9,936 nucleotides of DNA from an uncultured Litorilinea sp. (lineage in GTDB: Bacteria > Chloroflexota > Anaerolineae > Caldilineales > Caldilineaceae), in contig CAKZVN010000032.1 in NCBI GenBank assembly GCA_937922105.1, forward strand, positions 1-9,936, read 5' to 3'. The notes under the pieces are model-generated. The model did not search any database and was not told the DNA's origin. It saw only the letters and a program-made list of their open reading frames with translations. A program made the translations under genes and the position numbers. Shown here piece by piece: positions 1 through 5,487 of this stretch (the first letter of the stretch is position 1; the number at the start of each line of letters is the position of its first letter).

Positions 1-1368
1 CAGCGCATCGGGCGCGGCGATGAAGGGCGCGGTGTTCTGCCCCTCGATGCCATCCAGGGGGAAGCCGAGGTTGAAGCCGATGCCGGTGGGGTTGCCGGTG
101 CTGGTGGCGACATTGCGACCAGAGAGGGGGGCCGGGCTAAGGACCTGCATCCCACCGGCATCGCTGTCCGCGGCAACGATCAGCAACGTATCGGGGTTAT
201 CGGCGATAAAGTCGCGGAAGACACCGATGGCATCATCCGCCGCCTTCAGCGCGCGCAGGGTGCCGATGGCGTTGGCGTTGTTGGGCAGGTTGTCGGTGCT
301 CTCCACCTCCGAGATCAGCAGGAAGGGTTTGCCCGCCTGTTCGCTGTGGCGGCGCAGCAGCTCCAGCGCCATGGTGTTCATCTCGGCAGGGGTGGGCGGG
401 TTGTAGCCCGGCGTGCCGGGGCGGCTGCCCCAGATGATCAGGCGCCCCTCACGGGTGTCCTTCAGGCTGTCGTCCACCAGGTTGAGCGCGATCAGGCGCT
501 CCTCGGTGGTGTCGTTGAAGATGTCGTCGCGGGCAAACAACCCCAAGACCAGGGGCGCATAGTCCGGCGCGGCCTGGATGCGCGCCCACAAGGCCTCGAA
601 CTCGGCGCGCGTGCGGATCACCTCATAGCCCAGCGCGGCGGCTTCCACCAACAGGTTGCGCCCGTCTTCCCGCGCCGGCCCGCGACCGTTGACCTGGTCC
701 ACGTGGACATAGCACTCCAGCGTGATCTCCGCGCCACAGGCGGGGGCATCCTTGGGCAGGAAGAAGCCCTCGCCGCCGCCCAAGAGCACCTTCGGCAGGG
801 GTTCGCCCTCGAAGCCGGGGCGCCCATCAATCATCTGCGCCGCGATCTCGTTGGAGAGGTTGCGGTCGCCTACTTCAGCCAAGAACACGCCCGTGCCGGG
901 TTCGGGCAGGTCCCCGTCGTTGACCACGCCCACCGGCATCCCCGCGGCCGCGGCCTCGCGCAGGATGCTGCCGCTGAAGCCGCTCAGCGCCTGGATGGGG
1001 CGCCCCGCCGCGCCCGGCTCTTCGGGGTCAATGCCGCCATCCTGCCCGAACGAACCAGGGCCGAGGACCTTGTAGCCGAAGGCGTGCACCGTGGCGCCGC
1101 CGTTGGAGGTCCCCACCAGGCGGTCCGTCATGTGCCCGCGATAGACCGCCATCTCCGGCAGCTGGTCCCAGTGCAACAGCCCATCGGGACCATACCAATA
1201 CATACGCGCCGCATTCCAGTGGTTCAACCCGGCGCCGTCCGGGTGAAAGAAAATGACGTTACCGGTCGGTCGTTCTTGGGCCGCCACCGGCGCCGCCGCC
1301 GGCGCCAACGACAGTCCCAACGCCACAACCAGCCCCAATCCGATGTACTTGGTAATTCGCTTGAACAT
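1..1368 (-). CDS. Secreted alkaline phosphatase (PhoA superfamily), C-terminus outside window
   Basis: This gene encodes an exported phosphomonoesterase of the alkaline phosphatase family (PF00245-like). The visible 456 codons are open to the window edge with no stop. Residues 1-31 form a signal peptide: a KR start, a hydrophobic stretch and an Ala-rich end. FFHPDGAG supplies the first metal Asp (D44). SNGGATVHAFGYK aligns with the PhoA SxxxATxxxxGxK helix and places the nucleophile at S88. R169 matches PhoA Arg166. VLLGGGEGFFLP (194-205) is the typical family glycine strand. SEVESTD gives E354 and D359, and VAADSDAGG gives D401. By hand alignment the three zinc-ligand histidines of PhoA are replaced (N363, S402 and probably E442). 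The start is ATG at 1368, preceded by AAGGAG about 10 nt upstream. The closest upstream gene on this strand is the small secreted protein. Family membership is certain to me. Activity and metal are inferred. Confidence 0.9.
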   Translation of the reverse strand, partial: MFKRITKYIGLGLVVALGLSLAPAAAPVAAQERPTGNVIFFHPDGAGLNHWNAARMYWYGPDGLLHWDQLPEMAVYRGHMTDRLVGTSNGGATVHAFGYKVLGPGSFGQDGGIDPEEPGAAGRPIQALSGFSGSILREAAAAGMPVGVVNDGDLPEPGTGVFLAEVGDRNLSNEIAAQMIDGRPGFEGEPLPKVLLGGGEGFFLPKDAPACGAEITLECYVHVDQVNGRGPAREDGRNLLVEAAALGYEVIRTRAEFEALWARIQAAPDYAPLVLGLFARDDIFNDTTEERLIALNLVDDSLKDTREGRLIIWGSRPGTPGYNPPTPAEMNTMALELLRRHSEQAGKPFLLISEVESTDNLPNNANAIGTLRALKAADDAIGVFRDFIADNPDTLLIVAADSDAGGMQVLSPAPLSGRNVATSTGNPTGIGFNLGFPLDGIEGQNTAPFIAAPDAL

Positions 1369-1414
1369 TACCTGACACTCCTTGCAACGATAGACTCAGG
1401 GGCGAGAGAATCGC

Positions 1415-1430
1415 GTACGCTGCAGCGTAC
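1415..1430. promoter_or_regulatory. Perfect 16-bp palindrome in phosphatase leader
   Basis: GTACGCTGCAGCGTAC reads identically on both strands and lies 47 bp upstream of the phosphatase ATG. On the minus strand a perfect TTGACA (forward positions 1464-1469) lies further upstream, with only a poor -10 near 1439-1445, so the palindrome would fall at about the transcription start. Position and symmetry suggest an operator for a dimeric regulator, which is inference. Just beyond it are an 11-bp dyad CGGTTAAACCG (1452-1462) and a tandem 9-bp repeat aaaactgcg (1479-1496). Confidence 0.45.
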
Positions 1431-1551
1431 AAGCAAGGATGTAGCGGGTCCCGGTTAAACCGATGTCAAAGCACGGTTAAAACTGCGAAAACTGCGCGAA
1501 CAGGCAGCCAATGCGCCCAGCAGGCGCGCCGCGCCCACCGGCGGCCCGCGA

Positions 1552-1664
1552 TTGCGCGTCTACAGTCTACAGATGACTACAGAAAAACCCCAATTCTTTC
1601 CAAAAATTTTCTATATACGATATTCGGGTATTGCTGTAGACAAGTGTAGACTGTAGACGCGCAA
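1552..1664. repeat. Long imperfect inverted repeat flanking an AT-rich core
   Basis: The 31-nt arms 1552-1582 and 1634-1664 are reverse complements at 28 of 31 positions, and the outer 20 are identical. The arms are built from repeated GTCTACA/CTACAG words. The 51-nt core is unusually AT-rich for this GC-rich window. It occupies most of the 334-bp gap between the phosphatase start and the end of the small secreted protein gene, and no ORF is evident in it. It could be a MITE-like element with terminal inverted repeats, a long RNA hairpin ending the upstream transcript, or a recombination or binding site. Nothing else recognisable was seen in this gap apart from the leader palindrome. Confidence 0.65.
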
Positions 1665-1702
1665 GGGGGATTCACAGGGCATCGGGGACCGGGCGCGCAG
1701 GG

Positions 1703-2029
1703 CTAATGGCTCAGTTGGGGCAGGTAGAGTTTGAGCGCCGGGCTGCTGCTGCCCGCGCCGCCGGGCTGGAGGAAGCCGCCGGTAAGCACCAGCGCGCCGC
1801 TGCTCAGGCGCCCGGCGTCGGGTTGGCCCACCACCCCATCGAGTTGCCAGCTGCCGCTCTGGCTGGAGCCGCCGCCGTCCACGGTATACCAGGTGAGGCT
1901 GAGCGCGTCCGGCGCGGCGCGCAAGGGAGCCGCCTGCGCCGCCGCCAGCAGCAGCCCCGCCGCCACCACCAGCCCCACCACGACCCTGCGCCCGCCTGGG
2001 CGCAAACTCCACCACTGCGTCTGTTTCAT
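1703..2029 (-). CDS. Small secreted Chloroflexota-type protein with YLP tail
   Basis: This 108-aa exported protein has no known function. The N-terminus is basic (RPGGRR) followed by a hydrophobic segment (16-33) and Ala-rich possible cleavage sites near residues 34-39. The mature part carries LTWYTVDGGG (45-54), GVVGQPDAG (65-73) and LTGGF (82-86), a pattern I know from many predicted secreted Chloroflexota proteins. It ends with a Ser/Gly linker and LYLPQLSH, resembling the 'YLPLV' C-terminal tail common on exported proteins of that phylum. A longer in-frame reading from 2218 exists. I chose ATG at 2029 because it begins a clean signal peptide and has GGAGG 7 nt upstream. The 12-bp repeats would otherwise be translated as repeated LIGG. 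The family resemblance is from memory. The role may be surface or matrix, which is inference. Confidence 0.8.
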   Translation of the reverse strand: MKQTQWWSLRPGGRRVVVGLVVAAGLLLAAAQAAPLRAAPDALSLTWYTVDGGGSSQSGSWQLDGVVGQPDAGRLSSGALVLTGGFLQPGGAGSSSPALKLYLPQLSH

Positions 2030-2036
2030 GCGTGTG

Positions 2037-2072
2037 CCTCCAATCAAACCTCCAATCAAACCTCCAATCAAA
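2037..2072 (-). repeat. Three tandem 12-bp repeats, each carrying a Shine-Dalgarno core
   Basis: Read on the minus strand, TTTGATTGGAGG occurs three times head to tail with no mismatch. The copy nearest the gene puts GGAGG exactly 7 nt from the ATG at 2029. The other two GGAGG cores sit 19 and 31 nt upstream of the start. This is a tandem array of ribosome binding sites in the leader of the small secreted protein. Confidence 0.9.
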
Positions 2073-2109
2073 CAACGCCTATCCTTCACAACACAGGGCG
2101 ACGATGCGT

Positions 2110-2137
2110 AGTATCGCGCAGCGTGGGCGCGACACAA
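2110..2137 (-). promoter_or_regulatory. Candidate promoter of small secreted protein
   Basis: On the minus strand TTGTGT (forward 2132-2137) is followed after 16 nt by GATACT (forward 2110-2115). This resembles a sigma70 -35/-10 pair and is placed to give a leader of about 75 nt that includes the triple ribosome-site repeat. The -35 match is only moderate. Confidence 0.35.
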
Positions 2138-2231
2138 GCCGCGAATTCGGCGGGTTAGCCGGCGGTCTTCAGGTCGCGCAGCAGGCGTGTGAAGGTTGTC
2201 GAGTACGGTCGTACCCATTTATCCCCCTCAA

Positions 2232-2565
2232 ATGCGCCCTGGTCCAGGCGGCTTGGCAGGCGACGGGCTGCTAACCACCTCCGAATCGGTGCTGGCGGAG
2301 GTGGTGTTCGTCTTGGGGTCGCCGCGCGGCTATGGGGTGTCGCGCGCCGATGTGCGGGCGCGGCTCTCCGTTGGTAACCCTAAAAGGTCTCAAACTTGCG
2401 GACCGCCGCAAATTCTTACGGGCACTGGGTCTTTCCGCCACCTATTCCCTCGACTTTGAAGACGCGCTCACCGTCGCGCACATGGAACAGACCGGTCTGC
2501 ACGAGCTTTACCGCTACGATCGGGATTTTGATCGGCTCACGGAAGTCAAGCGCATCGAACCGTAG
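2232..2565 (+). pseudogene. Decayed PIN-domain toxin (frameshifted, N-terminus missing)
   Basis: This is the remnant of a PIN-domain ribonuclease of VapC type. Two overlapping frames each hold half of the domain. The first (from about 2256) reads AGDGLLTTSESVLAEVVFVL followed by SRADVRARL. The second (from 2368) reads PLVTLKGLKLADRRKFLRAL, then YSLDFEDALTVAHMEQ and LYRYDRDFDRLTEVKRIEP with a stop at 2563-2565. The join is at about 2364-2368, where one extra T (or two missing bases) breaks the frame. The N-terminal strand with the first catalytic Asp is not found upstream. A weak 'ALVQAA' match in a third frame (about 2237-2256) hints at another frameshift. No antitoxin partner is adjacent. 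It converges on the DUF3102-like gene, with 20 bp between the two stops. A sequencing error could explain the frameshift but not the missing N-terminus. Confidence 0.75.
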
Positions 2566-2585
2566 ACGCCTTCCCCACTCCCTCT

Positions 2586-3350
2586 CTACGTCGGTTGGTC
2601 GAGTTCGCCCAGGCGGGCCATGCGTTCGGCGACGCGCAGGCGCAAGCTGCGCAGGTCTTTGCGCAGCGCGGCGAGGTCGCCGTCGTCCATGAGCGCCAGG
2701 TAGACCGACGCCGCCGGCTCGCCCAGCGCTGCCAGGGCGTCGTCCAGGGCGCGGCTGAGCAGCGCCAGCTCTGCCGGCGTGGGTTGGGGCGGGCGCTCGC
2801 GGCGGGTGACCGCGCCTTCGATGGTGGTGGGCGGCCCTGGCTCCGGCGGCACGAGGCTGCGCTTGGCGGTGCGGATGGTCTCTTGCACCACGCTCACCGA
2901 GATGCGCCGGCCCGCGTCCAGCTGCTCTTCGATCTGCAGGATGGCGGTGTCGGGCGTGGAGGGCGCCGCCAGCAGATAGAGGGTGCTGGGCGGTAAAACC
3001 GAAAACTTTTCGCTTTTGGGGCCGAGGCGCAGCCGCACATTGACGAAGTGTTGCGCCATGCGCTCCGACAGGCCGAATTCGATGCCCAGCCATTCGGTGT
3101 AGCGCCCGTGGGGCAGCATCTCTTTGATCTGGGTCAACTCGTGACCGATGAGGAAGATGTCTTCGGCGGTGCGCTTGAGCAGGGGTTTGATGACGCGCGC
3201 GGCCCGCTGTGCGGCGTCGCGCTTGTCTTCGGGCAGGCGGCTGTAGTCGTAGTAGAGTTCGACCGCCGCCTGGGTGAGGACGGTGACCGCGCCGCCCTGT
3301 TCGCTTTGCTCGAAGGGGTTGCGCTCTCGGCGCGGGGCAGGCCTAGCCAC
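2586..3350 (-). CDS. DUF3102-like protein, putative partner of ParA
   Basis: This 254-aa protein probably works with the upstream ParA ATPase. The start is GTG at 3350: a full AGGAGG lies 6 nt upstream, and the gene overlaps the parA stop by 8 nt (GTGGCTAG), so translation is likely coupled. A longer ATG reading from 3449 would lie inside parA and has a low-complexity Pro/Ala/Arg beginning. Residues 55-110 resemble the DUF3102 pattern: LIGHELTQIKEMLPHGRYTEW followed by GLSERMAQHFVNV, a probable helical, helix-turn-helix-like unit. The N-terminus has RNPFEQ. The middle is Pro-rich (about 170-190). The C-terminus (195-254) is helical and rich in Leu, Arg and Ala, with coiled-coil potential. It lacks a recognisable canonical ParB (ParB/Srx) domain. 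A role as DNA-binding adaptor or ParB substitute is inferred from gene context only. Confidence 0.75.
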   Translation of the reverse strand: MARPAPRRERNPFEQSEQGGAVTVLTQAAVELYYDYSRLPEDKRDAAQRAARVIKPLLKRTAEDIFLIGHELTQIKEMLPHGRYTEWLGIEFGLSERMAQHFVNVRLRLGPKSEKFSVLPPSTLYLLAAPSTPDTAILQIEEQLDAGRRISVSVVQETIRTAKRSLVPPEPGPPTTIEGAVTRRERPPQPTPAELALLSRALDDALAALGEPAASVYLALMDDGDLAALRKDLRSLRLRVAERMARLGELDQPT

Positions 3351-4131
3351 GGGCAGCCTCCTCGCCGGGGCGGGCGCGGCCCGCAGCCAGCCCGCGCAAG
3401 GTGGCGCAGATGCCGGCGTAGACCGCGCCGATGTCTTCGCCGGGCGCATACTCGAAGATGGTGGTCCCTTCGGCGATGGCTTCGCGCATGCGCGTGCGCA
3501 CGGGCACGGGCGTCAAGACGTGATCGCCGAAGCGCTCTTGCAGCAGTTTGAGGTTGTATTTGGACTCGGTGGTGCGCAGGTCTACAAACATGGGGATGAC
3601 GTAGAGGGGCACGGGCGCAAGGCCTTCGCGCTCCTGGAGCTTTTGCACCACCTGGACGAACTGGGCGGCGCCGTCCATGCCGGGGTAGTCCACGGGGGTG
3701 GGCATGAGCAGGATGTCGGCGGAGTAGATGGCACACTCTTGCAGCAGGCCCTGGGGTGGGGTGTCGAAGAGGACGAAGTCGTAGCCCACGGCTTTAGCCA
3801 AGAGCGCGTGCTGGAGCAGGTCGGCTTGGGCGTTGCGCAGGCGGGCGAAGTCTTGAGCCACCAGGGTCTCGGAGTTGGAGGCGAGCAGGTGCAGGTTGGG
3901 GCGCACCTCGACGATGAGTTCGTCCAGGCTGCGCTCCTTGACCAGCAGGTCATAGAGACGGGGCGCGGGGTCGCGGCCCAGGAAGGTGGCGCAATGGCCC
4001 TGCTTGTCCAGGTCCACCAAGAGGACGCGTGCGCCGGAGAGGGCGAGGCCCGCCGCCAGGTGGACGGCAGTGGTGGTCTTGCCTGCGCCGCCTTTGTTGG
4101 TCGAAATGGTGAGGACAACCGGTCGTGGCAT
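3343..4131 (-). CDS. parA: ParA family partition ATPase
   Basis: This 262-aa ATPase of the ParA/MinD superfamily uses ATP-dependent, nonspecific DNA binding to move or position DNA or protein cargo. KGGAGKTT (13-20) is the deviant Walker A motif with both lysines. VDLDKQGH (39-46) is the A' motif, here DKQGH rather than the usual DPQGN. YDFVLFDTPP (117-126) is Walker B. There is no N-terminal helix-turn-helix domain, so it is of the short type found on plasmids and in orphan chromosomal systems. ATG at 4131 is chosen because the conserved strand begins right after it and an AGGA lies 9 nt upstream. The ORF extends to 4230, but an extended -10 lies at 4175-4183. It is co-transcribed with the overlapping DUF3102-like gene. 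The absence of any replication gene nearby suggests a chromosomal or island-borne system. Confidence 0.93.
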   Translation of the reverse strand: MPRPVVLTISTNKGGAGKTTTAVHLAAGLALSGARVLLVDLDKQGHCATFLGRDPAPRLYDLLVKERSLDELIVEVRPNLHLLASNSETLVAQDFARLRNAQADLLQHALLAKAVGYDFVLFDTPPQGLLQECAIYSADILLMPTPVDYPGMDGAAQFVQVVQKLQEREGLAPVPLYVIPMFVDLRTTESKYNLKLLQERFGDHVLTPVPVRTRMREAIAEGTTIFEYAPGEDIGAVYAGICATLRGLAAGRARPGEEAARG

Positions 4132-4174
4132 GGTGGGTAATCCTGGGCGCTTGGAATAACGGACGTTGGTGCTC

Positions 4175-4183
4175 ATTGTAACA
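4175..4183 (-). promoter_or_regulatory. Extended -10 element for parA
   Basis: On the minus strand TGTTACAAT matches the extended -10 consensus (TGnTATAAT) with one mismatch. It would start transcription at about 4168, giving a leader of about 37 nt to the parA ATG. No clear -35 is seen 17 nt upstream, which is common for extended -10 promoters. Confidence 0.45.
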
Positions 4184-4348
4184 CAGGTTGGGGGCAGGGA
4201 GGAGGATCGCGGGGGAGAGGGCAAGGCCAAAGGTCATGACTTCGTGTAGCGATCAAAAACACACCACATATCTGCCCATCTCAACATACACAACCCGACT
4301 GCAACCCCGAAGCGATCGGTGCGCGAACCACCAAAGGGCGGCAACAAG

Positions 4349-4447
4349 GGGTGCATTCCCACTGCTTGGGCGACGCAATACCCCCTGCCCCAACCTGGGG
4401 GAGGGACGGGGCGGGGTTCAGCTTCACCAAACGCGTGGGATGCACCC
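4349..4447. repeat. Inverted-repeat-bounded non-coding element
   Basis: The 21-nt arms 4349-4369 and 4427-4447 are imperfect reverse complements: GGGTGCATTCCCAC on the left against GTGGGATGCACCC on the right, then a weaker extension. The 57-nt core is rich in C-runs and then G-runs. It sits in the 461-bp divergent gap between parA (-) and the antitoxin gene (+), and no ORF of interest covers it. It may be a dispersed small palindromic or MITE-like repeat. The remainder of the gap left of it (4184-4348) shows nothing I can assign. Confidence 0.5.
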
Positions 4448-4465
4448 GGAAATACCAGAATAATC

Positions 4466-4494
4466 TTGTGCGCGGCAGGGGGATGTGCTATGCT
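4466..4494 (+). promoter_or_regulatory. Promoter of the antitoxin-toxin operon
   Basis: TTGTGC (4466-4471), a 17-nt spacer and TATGCT (4489-4494) preceded by TGC make an extended -10 promoter. Its -10 lies inside the TGCTATG palindrome, which suggests direct steric repression of the operon. Confidence 0.5.
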
Positions 4495-4522
4495 TACATA
4501 GCAGATAGCCGGATTTGCTATG
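4486..4522. promoter_or_regulatory. Probable operator of the antitoxin (TGCTATG sites)
   Basis: TGCTATG-CTTA-CATAGCA (4486-4503) is a perfect dyad with 7-bp arms. A further TGCTATG half-site lies at 4516-4522. AbrB-type antitoxins commonly bind dyads in their own promoter, so autoregulation is likely. This assignment is inferred from position and symmetry. Confidence 0.55.
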
Positions 4523-4542
4523 CGCGCCGGGCGCCCGGCGCG
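4523..4542. repeat. Perfect 20-bp all-GC palindrome in antitoxin leader
   Basis: The 10-bp arms CGCGCCGGGC and GCCCGGCGCG meet without a spacer. The dyad lies downstream of the putative start of transcription and about 50 nt before the antitoxin ATG. In RNA it would form a very stable hairpin in the leader. It is not followed by a T-run, so it is not a standard terminator. Confidence 0.7.
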
Positions 4543-4560
4543 TGCGCCGCGGTAGGAATT

Positions 4561-4587
4561 GCAACTGGAGCCGCAACTGGAGGAGGT
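4561..4587 (+). promoter_or_regulatory. Duplicated 12-bp leader unit and strong ribosome binding site
   Basis: GCAACTGGAG occurs at 4561-4570 and again at 4573-4582 (12-bp period). The second copy runs into GGAGGAGGT, which puts AGGAGG 6 nt before the ATG at 4593 and fixes that start. Confidence 0.75.
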
Positions 4588-4592
4588 GTCCC

Positions 4593-4886
4593 ATGCGCGT
4601 GAAGGTGAGTAAGCGCCACCAGGTGGCGTTGCCCAGCCGGGCGCGCCAACACCTGGGCATTGCCGCGGGGGACCGTCTCTTGGTGGATGTCCAGGACAAC
4701 CTGCTCATCCTCCTCCCCGAACCTGCGGACTACACCGCGCGCTTAGCCGGGCTGCACGCCGGGCTGTGGGCAGGGGCAGGCACCCCGGCGCGCGGGGAAT
4801 CCGCCGGCGCGGCTTATCTTGCCCAGGAGCGCGCCGCCTGGCGCAACCCGGCTCCCAGCGACCCCAACCCCGACGACCCCGCCTAG
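4593..4886 (+). CDS. AbrB/SpoVT-type antitoxin (VapB-like)
   Basis: This 97-aa protein is the DNA-binding antitoxin of the toxin-antitoxin pair with the next gene. It would bind and neutralise the PIN ribonuclease and repress the shared promoter. MRVKVSKRHQVALPSRARQHLGI (1-23) and GDRLLVDVQDNLLILLPEP (26-44) form the swapped-hairpin AbrB fold: two beta strands around a PxxxR helix turn, then a Gly-Asp hairpin. Residues 45-85 are a predicted amphipathic tail ending in AYLAQERAAW, the usual toxin-binding part. The last residues are Pro/Asp-rich and probably disordered. ATG at 4593 has AGGAGG 6 nt upstream. A longer frame from 4515 would translate the leader repeats and is rejected. The toxin gene starts 9 nt after the stop. 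The dyads upstream suggest autoregulation. Confidence 0.85.
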   Translation: MRVKVSKRHQVALPSRARQHLGIAAGDRLLVDVQDNLLILLPEPADYTARLAGLHAGLWAGAGTPARGESAGAAYLAQERAAWRNPAPSDPNPDDPA

Positions 4887-4895
4887 ACCCCCGCC

Positions 4896-5369
4896 ATGGA
4901 CGCGGCGGCTCTCCGCGACCTGCGCCGCCGCCTGACCGCGCACCGCGTCGTCGGGCTGGACAGCATGGTCTTTATCTACCATGTGGAAGCCCACCCCCTC
5001 TACCTGCCCTTGACGCGCACGGTGCTGCACGCGGTGGAGCGCGGCGCGCTGCACGGAGTCACCGCGGTCCTCACCCTCCTGGAACTCACCGTCCATCCCT
5101 GGCGGCGCGGTCAAGAAGCCGTCGCGCGCGAATATGAAGCGCTGCTGGTCCACTTTCCCCATCTCCATGTCGCCGACATCACGCGGGAGACGACCCGGCT
5201 GGCGGCGCGGCTGCGCGGGCACTATGGCGTAGGCCCGGTGGACGCGCTGCACGCTGCGGTCGCGCTGCACCATGGCGCAACCGCGCTGATCACCAACGAT
5301 CTCACCCTGCGCCGGCTGGCGGGCTTGCTGGAGGTGATCGTGTTGGACGACTACGTGGCGGTGGGTTGA
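4896..5369 (+). CDS. PIN-domain toxin (VapC-like ribonuclease)
   Basis: This 157-aa PIN-domain protein is probably a metal-dependent endoribonuclease that blocks translation when free of its antitoxin. All four acidic positions of the PIN site are visible: D22 in GLDSMVFIY, E63 in LTLLELTVHP, D116 in GVGPVDALHAA and D135 in ALITNDLTLRRL. Length is slightly above the usual 130-140 residues because of a 20-residue N-terminal helix. The gene follows the AbrB-type antitoxin by 9 nt without a ribosome binding site of its own, so translational coupling is likely. It keeps the intact catalytic set that the remnant at 2232-2565 lacks. The RNA target cannot be told from the sequence. Confidence 0.88.
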   Translation: MDAAALRDLRRRLTAHRVVGLDSMVFIYHVEAHPLYLPLTRTVLHAVERGALHGVTAVLTLLELTVHPWRRGQEAVAREYEALLVHFPHLHVADITRETTRLAARLRGHYGVGPVDALHAAVALHHGATALITNDLTLRRLAGLLEVIVLDDYVAVG

Positions 5370-5426
5370 CGCGGCGCGCTTTGGCACGGTCTTAACGAGC
5401 GTTATCCATAGACAAGTTTGTCGGTG

Positions 5427-5435
5427 TGATATACT
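5427..5435 (+). promoter_or_regulatory. Extended -10 promoter of the recombinase
   Basis: TGATATACT matches the extended -10 consensus. TAGACA (5409-5414) could be a -35 but the spacer is short (15 nt). A dyad GACAA-GT-TTGTC (5411-5422) overlaps the -35 side. The expected start of transcription, about 5442, lies within the large dyad that follows. Confidence 0.5.
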
Positions 5436-5470
5436 GCATAAAACCCGACCAAATTGGTCGCTTTTTATGC
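5436..5470. repeat. 35-bp imperfect dyad in recombinase leader
   Basis: The arms 5436-5452 and 5454-5470 are reverse complements except for two adjacent positions: GCATAAAA outside, CGACCAA inside and a single central A at 5453. It lies between the -10 element and the ribosome binding site of the recombinase. On the plus strand the inner stem CGACC/GGTCG is followed by CTTTTT, so it also looks like a weak terminator or attenuator. Operator, attenuator or recombinase binding site are all possible. The odd centre is unlike the 2-bp core of serine recombinase crossover sites. Confidence 0.6.
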
Positions 5471-5487
5471 CGATCCGAGGTTAAGCC

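Noticed and set aside
346..1458. Long plus-strand reading frame (370 codons)
   Set aside because: It is the antisense of the alkaline phosphatase. Its protein is Arg/Gln/His-rich with no motif, while the minus strand has clear family blocks and a signal peptide.
2037..2072. CRISPR-like repeats
   Set aside because: The 12-bp units are contiguous with no spacers.
2030..2218. N-terminal extension of the small secreted protein
   Set aside because: It would translate the ribosome-site repeats as repeated LIGG and put the signal peptide in the middle of the protein.
4383..4410. Rho-independent terminator in the C-run/G-run segment
   Set aside because: The stem is poor and no T-run follows on either strand.
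5411..5422. Serine recombinase crossover site (GACAA-GT-TTGTC)
   Set aside because: The 2-bp centre is suggestive, but the dyad is only 12 bp, does not extend, and no second copy is visible. It is kept only as a remark.
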